Assembly (NCBI GenBank): GCA_033782935.1
Contig: JAWQEG010000279.1
Span: 2,504,001-2,568,000, forward strand
Direction: 5' to 3'
Source of the DNA: Petrolisthes cinctipes
Taxonomy: Eukaryota > Arthropoda > Malacostraca > Decapoda > Porcellanidae
Length of the DNA stretch: 64,000 nt
This document shows positions 1-10,838 of this stretch, piece by piece. The notes below the pieces were generated by a model. It was not told where the DNA came from. It did not search any database and saw only the letters and a program-made list of their open reading frames with translations. The translations under genes and the position numbers were made by a program. Each line of letters begins with the position of its first letter. Positions within the stretch are counted from its first letter, which is position 1.

Positions 1-177
1 ATGTACAGATCGCTTCTGGGACCCCAAAATATCGAATTTTCGGGTGTTTTCAGCCAGAATTTGAGATATAAACGGTTACTGAAGATGCATGCACATATCG
101 ACTTTTGGGCACCTAAAACATCGATTTTGAGCATGTTTTGGGCCTGTATTTTGAAAATACTCTAACACGGAGTAGGC
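1..177. repeat. Representative L monomer, 177 bp
   Basis: First complete long monomer. In the usual order it contains the ATGTACAGAT start motif, a 25-bp dyad (21-45 in the monomer), GTTTTGAGCCTGAATTTGAG, a GATATAAACGGGTAC segment, an ATGCATGCACATATCGAC segment at the half-way point, a second ATCGAT-centred AT dyad, TGTTTTGGGCCTGTATTTTG and the tail CTCTAACACGGAGTAGGC. The length of 177 is exactly 59 codons, which explains why reading frames run through several copies. Subtypes differ mainly at the C/T of two ATCG/ATTG sites, at GGGTGTTTTGAGCC versus GGGTGTTTAGGGCC, and in the 3' tail. Confidence 0.95.
21..45. other. 25-bp dyad in each monomer (example in the first monomer)
   Basis: The consensus has a left arm ACCCCAAAAT, a 5-bp spacer ATCGA or ATTGA, and a right arm ATTTTCGGGT. 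Nine of ten arm positions are complementary in this common form. In a few monomers the left arm is ACCCGAAAAT, which makes the 10-bp arms perfectly complementary. S monomers usually have ACCCCTAAAT (eight of ten). The element recurs once per monomer through the window and is among its more conserved parts. Such a site could bind a dimeric protein or form a hairpin, but no binding protein can be inferred from sequence alone. Confidence 0.8.
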
Positions 178-353
178 ATGTACAGATTGCTTCTGGGACC
201 CCAAAATATTGAATTTTCGGGTGTTTTGAGCCTGAATTTGAGATATAAACGGGTACAGAAGATACATGCACATATTGACTTTGGGCATCTAAAATATCGA
301 TTTTCAGCTTGTTTTGGGCCTGTATTTTGAAAATACTCTAACACGGAGTAGGC
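178..353. repeat. Representative M monomer, 176 bp
   Basis: A 176-bp monomer. It differs from L by one missing base at GACTTTGGGCA (L has GACTTTTGGGCA) and by linked diagnostic changes: ATTGCTTCTGGG in place of ATCGCTTCTGGG, AATATTGAATT in place of AATATCGAATT, GATACATGCACATATTGAC in place of GATGCATGCACATATCGAC, and GCATCTAAAA or GCACCAAAAA before the second dyad. The changes travel together through most of the window, so M is a lineage and not random decay. It is the middle member of the 501-bp S-M-L trimer. Confidence 0.93.
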
Positions 354-530
354 ATGTACAGATCGCTTCTGGGACCCCAAAATATCGAATTTTCGGGTGT
401 TTTGAGCCTGAATTTGAGATATAAACGGGTACTGAAGATGCATGCACATATCGACTTTTGGGCACCTAAAACATCGATTTTGAGCATGTTTTGGGCCTGT
501 ATTTTGAAAATATTCTAACACGGAGTAGGC

Positions 531-677
531 ATGTACAGATCGCTTCTGGGACCCCAAAATATCGAATTTTCAGGTGTTTTGGGCCTGAATTTGAGATATC
601 GACTTTACGCACATAAAATATCGATTTGGAGCATGTTTTGAGCCTATATTTTGAAAAAATTCTAGCACTGAGTAGGC
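531..677. repeat. Representative S monomer, 147 bp (29-bp deletion form)
   Basis: Short monomer in which GAGATAT joins directly to CGAC or CGCC, removing 29 bp (AAACGGG through CACATAT) found in L and M. ATAT sits on both sides of the lost segment in long monomers, so a microhomology deletion or slippage is the simplest origin. Most left-hand copies are 147 bp because they carry the GCCTTTACGCAC variant, one base shorter. Copies with GACTTTTTGGCAC are 148 bp and dominate the right half. The 3' tail is usually the TATATTTTGAAAATATTCTAG / GCACTGAGTAGGC type. Confidence 0.93.
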
Positions 678-1324
678 ATGTACAGATCGCTTCTGGGACC
701 CCAAAATATCGAATTTACGGATGTTTTGAGGCTGAATTTGAGATATAAACGAGTATAGAAGATGCATACACATATTGACTTTGGGCACCAAAAATATCGA
801 TTTTCAGCATGTTTTAAGCCTGAATTTTGAAAATACTCTAACACGGAGTAGGCATGTTCAGATCGCTTCTGGGACCCAAAAATATCGAATTTTCGGGTGT
901 TTAGGGCCTTAATTTGAGATATCGCCTTTACGCAACAAAAATATCGATTTTTAGCATGTTTTGAGCCTATATTTTGAAAATATTCTAGCACTGAGTAGGC
1001 ATGTAGAGATCGCTTCTAGGACCCCAAAATATCGAATTTTCGGGTGTTTTGAGCCTGAATTTAAGATATAAACGAGTACAGAAGATGCATTCACATATCG
1101 ACTTTTGGGCACCTAAAAGATCGATTTTCAGTATGTTTTTGGCACGTATTTTGAAAATACTGTAACTTTGAGAAGGCATGTACAGATCGCTTCTGAGACC
1201 CCTAAATATCGAATTTTCGGGTGTTTTGGGCCTTAATTTGAGATATCGCCTTTACGCACCTAAAATATCGATTTTTAGCATGTTTTGAGCCTATATTTTG
1301 AAAATATTCTAGCACTGAGTAAGC

Positions 1325-2160
1325 ATGTAGAGATCGCTTCTAGGACCCCAAAATATCGAATTTTCGGGTGTTTTGAGCCTGAATTTAAGATATAAACGAG
1401 TACAGAAGATGCATGCACATATCGACTTTTAGGCACCTAAAATATCGATTTTGAGCATGTTTTGAGCCTATATTTTGAAAACATTCTAGCACTGAGTAGG
1501 CATGTACAGATCGCTTCTGGGACCCCAAAATATCGAATTTTCGGGTGTTTTGAGCCTGAATTTGAGATATAAACAAGTATAGAAGATACATACACATATT
1601 GACTTTGGGCACCAAAAATATCGATTTTCAGCATGTTTTAAGCCTGAATTTTGAAAATACTCTAACACGGAGTAGGCATGTACAGATCGCTTCTGGGACC
1701 CCAAAATATCGAATTTTCGGGTGATTAGGGCCAGAATTTGAGATATAAACGGGTACTGAAGATGCATGCACATATCGACTTTTGGGCACTTAAAAGATCG
1801 ATTTTCAGTATGTTTTTGGCCTGTATTTTGAAAATACTCTAACACGGAGTAGGCATGTACAGATCGCTTCTGGGACCCCTAAATATCGAATTTTCGGGTG
1901 TTTTGGGCCTTAATTTGAGATATCGACTTTTTGGCACCTAAAATATCGATTTTTAGTATGTTTTTAGCCTATATTTTGAAAATATTCTGGCACTGAGTAG
2001 GCATGTACAGATTGCTTCTGGGACCCCAAAATATTGAATTTTCGGGTGCTTCGGGCCAGAATTTGAGATATAAACGGGTACAGAATATGCATGCACATAT
2101 CGACTTTTGATCACCTAAAAGAACGATTTTCAGTATGTTTTTGGCCTGTATTTTTAAAAT
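1325..2160. repeat. Long-range duplicated block, copy 1 (partner at 9,301)
   Basis: Monomers starting at 1,325, 1,502, 1,678, 1,855 and 2,003 correspond one for one with those at 9,301, 9,478, 9,654, 9,831 and 9,979, a constant offset of 7,976 bp. Shared private variants include the ATGTAGAGATCGCTTCTAGG start and ATAAACAAGTATAGAAG. Flanking blocks remain related but with changed offsets: 678 to 8,800 is 8,122 and 2,533 to 10,333 is 7,800. The two changes are 146 and 176 bp, each the size of one monomer. Confidence 0.85.
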
Positions 2161-3181
2161 ACTCTTACACGGAGTAGGCATGTACAGATTGCTTCTGGGA
2201 CCCCAAAATATTGAATTTTCGGGTGTTTTGAGCCTGAATTTGAGATATAAACGGGTACAGAAGATACATGCACATATTGACTTTGGGCATCTAAAATATC
2301 GATTTTCAGCATGTTTTGGGCCTGTATTTTGAAAATACTCTAACACGGAGTAGGCATGTACAGATCGCTTCTGGGACCCCAAAATATCGAATTTTCGGGT
2401 GTTTTGAGCCAGAATTTGAGATATAAATGGATACTGAAGATGTATGCACAAATCGACTTTTGGGCACCTAAAACATCGATTTTGAGCATGTTTTGGGCCT
2501 GTATTTTGAAAATACTCTAACACGGAGTAGGCATGTACAGATCGCTTCTGGGACCCCAAAATATCGAATTTTCAGGTGTTTTGGGCCTGAATTTGAGATA
2601 TCGCCTTTACGCACATAAAATATCGATTTTTAGCATGTTTTGAGCCTATATTTTGAAAATATTCTAGCACTGAGTAGGCATGTACAGATCGCTTCTGGGA
2701 CCCCAAAATATCGAATTTTCGTGTGTTTTGAGCCTGAATTTAAGATATAAACAAGTACAGAAGATGCATGCACATATCGACTTTTGGGCACCTAAAATAT
2801 CGATTTGGAGCATGTTTTTGGCCTGTATTTTGAAAATACTCTAACACGGAGTAGGCATGTACAGATCGCTTCTGGGACCCCTAAATATCGAATTTTCGGG
2901 TGTTTTGGGCCTTAATTTGAGATATCGACTTTTTGGCACCTAAAATATCGATTTTTAGTATGTTTTTAGCCTATATTTTGAAAATATTCTGGCACTGAGT
3001 AGGCATGTACAGATTGCTTCTGGGACCCCAAAATATTGAATTTTCGGGTGCTTCGGGCCAGAATTTGAGATATAAACGGGTACAGAAGATGCATGCACAT
3101 ATCGACTTTTGGGCACCTAAAAGATCGATTTTCAGTATGTTTTTGGCCTGTATTTTGAAAATACTCTAACTCGGAGTAGGC

Positions 3182-4006
3182 ATTTACAGATCGCTTCTGA
3201 GACCCCTAAATATCGAATTTTCGGATGTTTTGGGCCTTAATTTGAGATATCACCTTTACGCACCAAAAATATCGATTTTTAGCATGTTTTGAGCCTATAT
3301 TTTAAAAATATTCTAGCACTGAGTAGGCATGTAGAGATCGTTTCTGGGACCCCAAAATATCGAGTTTTCGGGTGTTTTGAGCCTGAATTTAAGATATAAA
3401 CGAGTACAGAAAATGCATGCACATATCGGCTTTTGGGCACCTAAAATATCGATTTTTAGCATGTTTTGAGCCTATATTTTGAAAACATTCTAGCACTGAG
3501 TAGGCATGTACAGATCGCTTCTAGGACCCCAAAATATCGAATTTTCGGATGTTTTGAGCCTGAATTTGAGATATAAACGAGTATAGAAGATACATACACA
3601 TATTGACTTTGGGCACCAAAAATATCGATTTTCAGCATGTTTTAAGCCTGAATTTTGAAAATACTCTAACACGGAGTAGGCATGTACAGATCGCGTCTGG
3701 GACCCCAAAATATCGAATTTTCGGGTGCTTAGGGCCAGAATTTGAGATATAAACGGGTACAGAAGATGCATGCACATATCGACTTTTGGGCACCTAACAG
3801 ATCGATTTTCAGTATGTTTTTGGCCTTTATTTTGAAAATACTCTAACACGGAGTAGGCATGTACAGATCGATTCTGGGACCCCTAAATATCGAATTTTCG
3901 GGTGTTTTGGGACTGAATTTGAGATATCAACTTTTTGACACCTAAAATATCGATTTTTAGCATGTTTTTAGCCTATATTTTGAAAACATTCTAGTACTGA
4001 GTAGGC
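3182..4006. repeat. Five-monomer 825-bp block, copy 1
   Basis: Monomers of 147, 177, 176, 177 and 148 bp form an 825-bp block. Private markers in order are CTTCTGAGACCCCTAAATAT, ATGTAGAGATCGTTTC, CATATCGGCTTTTGGG and CACCTAACAGATCG. The block recurs at 7,504-8,328 (+4,322) and 10,839-11,663 (+3,335 from copy 2), and its first part near 13,548. The copies are dispersed, not adjacent, so the block was probably part of a larger ancestral repeat that later lost its even spacing. Confidence 0.85.
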
Positions 4007-4683
4007 ATGTACAGATCGCTTCTGGGACCCCAAAATATCGAATTTTCGAGTGTTTTGAGCCTGAATTTGAGATGGAAACGGGTACAGAAGATACATGCAC
4101 AAATTGACTTTGGGCTCCAAAAATATCGATTTTCAGCATGTTTTGGGCATGTATTTTGAAAATACTCTAACACGGAGTAGGCATGTACAGATCGCTTCTG
4201 GGACCCCAAAATATCGAATTTTTGGGTATTTTGAGCCTGAATTTGAGATATAAACGGGTACTGAAGATACATGCACATATCGACTTTTGGGCACCTAAAA
4301 AATAGATTTTTACCATGTTTTGGGCCTGTATTTTGAAAATACTCTAACACGGAGTAGGCATGTACAGATCCCTTCTGGGACCCCAAAATATCGAATTTTC
4401 GGGTGTTTTGGGACTAAATTTGAGATATCGACTTTTTGGCACCTAAAATATCGATTTTTAGCATGTTTTTAGCCTATATTTTGATAATATTCTAGCACTG
4501 AGTAGGCATGTACAGATTGCTTCTAGGACCCCAAAATATCGAATTTTCGGGTGTTTTGAGCATGAATTTGAGATATAAACGGGTACAGAAGATACATGCA
4601 CATATTGACTTTAGGCATCTAAAATATCGATTTTCAGCATGTTTTGGGCCTGTTTTTTGTAAATACTCTAACACGGAGTAGGC

Positions 4684-4822
4684 ATGTACAGATCGCTTAT
4701 GGGACCCCATAATATCGATTCGGGTGTATTGGGCATGCACATATTGACTTTGGGCATCTAAAATATCGATTTTCAGCATGTTTTGGGCCTGTATTATGAA
4801 AATACTCTAACACGGAGTAGGC
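4684..4822. repeat. Internally deleted monomer, 139 bp
   Basis: In this monomer the sequence passes from CGGGTGTATTGGGC directly to ATGCACATATTGACTTTGGG, so the middle of a 176-bp M monomer is missing. The dyad is also damaged: the right arm reads CGATTCGGGT. A different internal deletion with a similar outcome lies at 16,256-16,397, so the mid-monomer has been lost more than once. Confidence 0.85.
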
Positions 4823-5086
4823 ATGTACAGATCGCTTCTGGGACCTCAAAATATCGAATTTTCGGGTGTTTTGAGCCTGAATTTGAGATATAAACGGGTA
4901 CTGAAGATGCATGCACATATCGACTTTTGGGAACCTAAAACATTGATTTTGAGCATGTTTTAGGCCTGTATTTTGAAAATACTCTAACACGGAGTAGGCA
5001 TGTACAGATCGCTTCTGGGACCCCATAATATCGAATTTTCGGGTGTTTTGGGCCTGAATTTGAGATATCGCCTTTATGCACCTAAA

Positions 5087-5576
5087 TATCGATTTTAAGC
5101 ATGTTTTTAGCCTATATTTTGAAAATACTCTAACACGGAGTAGGCATGTACAGATCGCTTCTGGGACCCCAAAATATCGAATTTTCGGGTGATTAGGGCC
5201 AGAATTTGAGATATAAACGGGTACTGAAGATGCATGCACATATCGACTTTTGGGCACTTAAAAGATCGATTTTCAGTATGTTTTTGGCCTGTACTTTGAA
5301 AATACTCTAACACGGAGTAGGCATGTACAGATCGCTTCTGGGACCCCTAAATATCGAATTTTCGGGTGTTTTGGGCCTTAATTTGAGATATCGACTTTTT
5401 GGCACCTAAAATATCGATTTTTAGCATGTTTTTAGCCTATATTTTGAAAATATTCTGGCACTGAGTAGGCATGTACAGATTGCTTCTGGGGCCCCAAAAT
5501 ATTGAATTTTCGGGTGCTTAGGGCCAGAATTTGAGATATAAACGGGTACAGAATATGCATGCACATATCGACTTTT
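5087..5576. repeat. 826-bp-offset duplication, copy 1
   Basis: This 490-bp stretch recurs at 5,913-6,402, exactly 826 bp later. Private variants shared by both copies include GATTTTAAGCATG at the start, CGGGTGATTAGGGCCAG, CACTTAAAAGATCG and GTACTTTGAAAATAC. I saw no difference between the copies on direct reading. The offset equals five monomers (177+148+177+176+148). Confidence 0.87.
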
Positions 5577-5912
5577 GGGAACCTAAAACATTGATTTTGA
5601 GCATGTTTTAGGCCTGTATTTTGAAAATACTCTTACACGGAGTAGGCATGTACAGATTGCTTCTGGGACCCCAAAATATTGAATTTTCGGGTGTTTTGAG
5701 CCTGAATTTGAGATATAAACGGGTACAGAAGATACATGCACATATTGACTTTGGGCATCTAAAATATCGATTTTCAGCATGTTTTGGGCATGTATTTTGA
5801 AAATACTCTAACACGGAGTAGGCATGTACAGATCGCTTCTGGGACCCCAAAATATCGAATTTTCGATTGTTTTGGGCCTTAATTTGAGATATCGACTTTT
5901 TGGCACCTAAAA

Positions 5913-6402
5913 TATCGATTTTAAGCATGTTTTTAGCCTATATTTTGAAAATACTCTAACACGGAGTAGGCATGTACAGATCGCTTCTGGGACCCCAAAA
6001 TATCGAATTTTCGGGTGATTAGGGCCAGAATTTGAGATATAAACGGGTACTGAAGATGCATGCACATATCGACTTTTGGGCACTTAAAAGATCGATTTTC
6101 AGTATGTTTTTGGCCTGTACTTTGAAAATACTCTAACACGGAGTAGGCATGTACAGATCGCTTCTGGGACCCCTAAATATCGAATTTTCGGGTGTTTTGG
6201 GCCTTAATTTGAGATATCGACTTTTTGGCACCTAAAATATCGATTTTTAGCATGTTTTTAGCCTATATTTTGAAAATATTCTGGCACTGAGTAGGCATGT
6301 ACAGATTGCTTCTGGGGCCCCAAAATATTGAATTTTCGGGTGCTTAGGGCCAGAATTTGAGATATAAACGGGTACAGAATATGCATGCACATATCGACTT
6401 TT
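5913..6402. repeat. 826-bp-offset duplication, copy 2
   Basis: Second copy of the 5,087-5,576 stretch. Similarity ends where copy 1 has TTTTGGGAACCTAAAACATTG and this copy has TTTTGGTCACCTAAAAGATCG. The high identity and short distance suggest a recent unequal exchange or conversion event. Confidence 0.87.
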
Positions 6403-7503
6403 GGTCACCTAAAAGATCGATTTTCAGTATGTTTTTGGCCTGTATTTTTAAAATACTCTTACACGGAGTAGGCATGTACAGATTGATTCTGGGACCCCAA
6501 AATATTGAATTTTCGGGTGTTTTGAGCCTGAATTTGAGATATAAACGGGTACAGAAGATACATGCATATATTGACTTTGGGCATCTAAAATATCGATTTT
6601 CAGCATGTTTTGGGCCTGTATTTTGAAAATACTCTAACACGGAGTAGGCATGTACAGATCGCTTCTGGGACCCCAAAATATCGAATTTTAGGGTGTTTTG
6701 AGCCTGAATTTGAGATATTAACGGGTACTGAAGATGTATGCACATATTGACTTTTGGGCACCTAAAACATCGATTTTGAGCATGTTTTGGGCCTGTATTT
6801 TGAAAATACTCTAACACGGAGTAGGCATGTACAGATCGCTTCTGGGACCCCAAAATATCGAATTTTCAGGTGTTTTGGGCCTGAATTTGAGATATCGCCT
6901 TTACGCACCTAAAATATCGATTTTTAGCATGTTTTGAGCCAATATTTTGAAAATATTCTAGCACTGAGTAGGCATGTACAGATCGCTTCTGGGACCCCAA
7001 AATATCGAATTTTCGGGTGTTTTAAGCCTGAATTTAAGATATAAACATGTACAGAAGATGCATGCACATATCGACTTTTGGGCACCTAAAATATCGATTT
7101 GGAGCATGTTTTGAGCCTACATTTTGAAAACATTCTAGCACTGAGTAGGCATGTACAGATCGCTTCTGGGACCCCAAAATATCGAATTTTCGGATGTTTT
7201 GACCCTGAATTTGAGATATAAACGAGTATAGAAGATGCATACACATATTGACTTTGGGCACCAAAAATATCGATTTTCAGCATGTTTTAAGCCTGAATTT
7301 TGAAAATACTCTAACACGGAGTAGGCATGTACAGATCGCTTCTGGGACCCTAAAATATCGAATTTTCGGGTGTTTAGGGCCAGAATTTGAGATATAAACG
7401 GGTACAGAAGATGCATGCACATATCGACTTTTGGGCACCTAAAAGATCGATTTTCAGTATGTTTTTGGCCTGTATTTTGAAAATACTCTAACACGGAGAA
7501 GGC

Positions 7504-8328
7504 ATGTACAGATCGCTTCTGAGACCCCTAAATATCGAATTTTCGGATGTTTTGGGCCTTAATTTGAGATATCGCCTTTATGCACCAAAAATATCGATTT
7601 TTAGCATGTTTTGTGCCTATATTTTGAAAATATTCTAGCACTGAGTAGGCATGTAGAGATCGTTTCAGTGACCCCAAAATATCGAATTTTCGGGTGTTTT
7701 GAGCCTGAATTTAAGATATAAACGAGTACAGAAAATGCATGCACATATCGGCTTTTGGGCACCTAAAATCTCGATTTTGAGCATGTTTTGAGCCTATATT
7801 TTGAAAACATTCTAGCACTGAGTAGGCATGTACAGATCGCTTCTAGGACCCCAAAATATCGAATTTTCGGATGTTTTGAGCCTGAATTTGAGATATAAAC
7901 GAGTATAAAAGATACATACACATATTGACTTTGGGCACCAAAAATATCGATTTTCAGCATGTTTTAAGCCTGAATTTTGAAAATACTCTAACACGGAGTA
8001 GGCATGTACAGATCGCTTCTGGGACCCCAAAATATCGAATTTTCGGGTGCTTAGGGCCAGAATTTGAGATATAAACGGGTACAGAAGATGCATGCACATA
8101 TCGACTTTTGGGCACCTAACAGATCGATTTTCAGTATGTTTTTGGCCTGTATTTTGAAAATACTCTAACACGGAGTAGGCATGTACAGATCGATTCTGGG
8201 ACCCCTAAATATCGAATTTTCGGGTGTTTTGGGACTGAATTTGAGATATCGACTTTTTGACACCTAAAATATCGATTTTTAGCATGTTTTTAGCCTATAT
8301 TATTAAAATATTCTAGCACTGAGTAGGC
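7504..8328. repeat. Five-monomer 825-bp block, copy 2
   Basis: Has the same monomer lengths and private markers as the block at 3,182. The second monomer reads ATCGTTTCAGTGACC, against ATCGTTTCTGGGACC in copy 1 and ATCGTTTCAGGGACC in copy 3. Copies 2 and 3 therefore share the CAG change and may be closer to each other than to copy 1. Confidence 0.85.
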
Positions 8329-9300
8329 ATGTACAGATTGCTTCTGGGACCCCAAAATATTGAATTTTCGGGTGTTTTGAGCCTGAATTTGAGATATAAA
8401 CGGGTACAGAAGATACATGCACATATTGACTTTGGGCATCTAAAATATCGATTTTCAGCATGTTTTGGGCATGTATTTTGAAAATACTCTAACACGGAGT
8501 AGGCATGTACAGATCGCTTCTGGGACCCCAAAATATCGAATTTTCGATTGTTTTGGGCCTTAATTTGAGATATCGAATTTTTGGCACCTAAAATATCGAT
8601 TTTTAGCATATTTTTAGCCTATATTTTGAAAATACTCTAACACGGAGTAGGCATGTACAGATCGCTTCTGGGACCCCAAAATATCGAATTTTCGGGTGTT
8701 TTGGGCCTGAATTTGAGATATCGCCTTTACGCACATAAAATATCGATTTGGAGCATGTTTTGAGCCTATATTTTGAAAACATTCTAGCACTGAGTAGGCA
8801 TGTACAGATCGCTTCTGGGACCCCAAAATATCGAATTTACGGATGTTTAGAGGCTGAATTTGAGATATAAACGAGTATAGAAGTTGCATACACATATTGA
8901 CTTTGGGCACCAAAAATATCGATTTTCAGCATGTTTTAAGCCTGAATTTTGAAAATACTCTAACACGGAGTAGGCATGTACAGATCGCTTCTGGGACCCC
9001 AAAATATCGAATTTTCTGGTGATTAGGGCCAGAATTTGAGATATAAACGGGTACTGAAGATGCATGCACATATCGACTTTTGGGCACTTAAAAGATCGAT
9101 TTTCAGTATGTTTTTGGCCTGTATTTTGAAAATACTCTAACACGGAGTAGGCATGTACAGATCGCTTCTGGGACCCCTAAATATCGAATTTTCGGGTGTT
9201 TTGGGCCTTAATTTGAGATATCGACTTTTTGGCACCTAAAATATCGATTTTTAGCATGTTTTTAGCCTATATTTTGAAAATATTCTAGCACTGAGTAGGC

Positions 9301-10136
9301 ATGTAGAGATCGCTTCTAGGACCCCAAAATATCGAATTTTCGGGTGTTTTGAGCCTGAATTTACGATATAAACGAGTACAGAAGATGCATGCACATATCG
9401 ACTTTTGGGCACCTAAAATATCGATTTTGAGCATGTTTTGAGCCTATATTTTGAAAACATTCTAGCACTGAGTAGGCATGTACAGATCGCTTCTGGGACC
9501 CCAAAATATCGAATTTTCGGGTGTTTTGAGCCTGAATTTGAGATATAAACAAGTATAGAAGATACATACACATATTGACTTTGGGCACCAAAAATATCGA
9601 TTTTCAGCATGTTTTAAGCCTGAATTTTGAAAATACTCTAACACGGAGTAGGCATGTACAGATCGCTTCTGGGACCCCAAAATATCGAATTTTCGGGTGA
9701 TTAGGGCCAGAATTTGAGATATAAACGAGTACTGAAGATGCATGCGCATATCGACTTTTGGGCACTTAAAAGATCGATTTTCAGTATGTTTTTGGCCTGT
9801 ATTTTGAAAATACTCTAACACGGAGTAGGCATGTACAGATCGCTTCTGGGACCCCTAAATATCGAATTTTCGGGTGTTTTGGGCCTTAATTTGAGATATC
9901 GACTTTTCGGCACCTAAAATATCAATTTTTAGCATGTTTTTAGCCTATATTTTGAAAATATTCTGGCACTGAGTAGGCATGTACAGATTGCTTCTGGGAC
10001 CCCAAAATATTGAATTTTCGGGTGCTTAGGGCCAGAATTTGAGATATAAACGGGTACAGAATATGCATGCACATATCGACTTTTAGTCACCTAAAAGATC
10101 GATTTTCAGTATGTTTTTGGCCTGTATTTTGAAAAT
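9301..10136. repeat. Long-range duplicated block, copy 2 (partner at 1,325)
   Basis: Second copy of the block at 1,325-2,160, 7,976 bp downstream, with the same monomer lengths (177, 176, 177, 148) and the same unusual start variant. Small differences exist, for example GATGCATGCGCATATCG near 9,745, so the copies have diverged slightly since duplication or are incompletely homogenised. Confidence 0.85.
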
Positions 10137-10758
10137 ACTCTAACACGGAGTAGGCATGTACAGATTGCTTCTGGGACCCAAAAATATCGAATTTTCGGGT
10201 GTTTTGAGCCTGAATTTGAGATATAAACGGGTACTGAAGATGTATGCACATATTGACTTTTGGGCACCTAAAACATCGATTTTGAGCATGTTTTGGGCCT
10301 GTATTTTGAAAATACTCTAACACGGAGTAGGCATGTACAGATCGCTTCTGGGACCCCAAAATATCGAATTTTCAGGTGTTTTGGGCCTGAATTTGAGATA
10401 TCGCCTTTACGCACATAAAATATCGATTTTTAGCATGTTTTGAGCCTATATTTTGAAAATATTCTAGCACTGAGTAGGCATGTACAGATCGCTTCTGGGA
10501 CCCCAAAATATCGAATTTTCGAGTGTTTTAAGCCTGAATTTAAGATATAAACAAGTACAGAAGATGCATGCAGATATCGACTTTTGGGCACCTAAAATAT
10601 CGATTTGGAGCATGTTTTGAGCCTATATTTTGAAAACATTCTAGCACTGAGTAGGCATGTACAGATCGCTTCTGGGACCCCAAACTATCGAATTTTCGGA
10701 TGTTTTGAGCCTGAATTTGAGATATAAACGGGTACAGAAGATGCATGCACATATCGAC

Positions 10759-10767
10759 TTTTTTTTT
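10759..10767. repeat. Expanded T9 tract inside a monomer
   Basis: GAC is followed by nine T residues and GTGCACC, where the usual monomer has four T residues. The change lengthens this monomer from 177 to 182 bp. It looks like local slippage and is the longest T run I noticed. Confidence 0.85.
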
Positions 10768-10838
10768 GTGCACCTAAAAGATCGATTTTCAGTATGTTTT
10801 TGGCCTGTATTTTGAAAATACTCTAACACGGAGAAGGC

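Larger units (their letters stand above)
1..5086. repeat. Left-edge heterogeneous satellite block
   Basis: About 31 monomers with spacing mostly 177, 176 or 147/148 and no single dominant higher-order period. Several long subtypes are mixed, including one with AAGATATAAACGAGTACAG and the tail GAAAACATTCTAGCACTGAG, and copies starting ATGTAGAGAT instead of ATGTACAGAT. Monomer order resembles S-M-L in places but is often broken. Parts recur far to the right: 1,325-2,160 at +7,976 bp and 3,182-4,006 at +4,322 bp. No gene or non-satellite sequence is visible. Confidence 0.92.

Noticed and set aside
88..100. ATGCATGCACAT palindrome as a separate regulatory site
   Set aside because: It is just the junction of the two half-units (tail GATGC plus start ATGCACAT) and is changed to GATACATGC in most M monomers and absent from S.
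10759..10767. T9 tract as a polymerase III terminator
   Set aside because: It is a single expanded run within one monomer, with no upstream promoter elements. Slippage is simpler.
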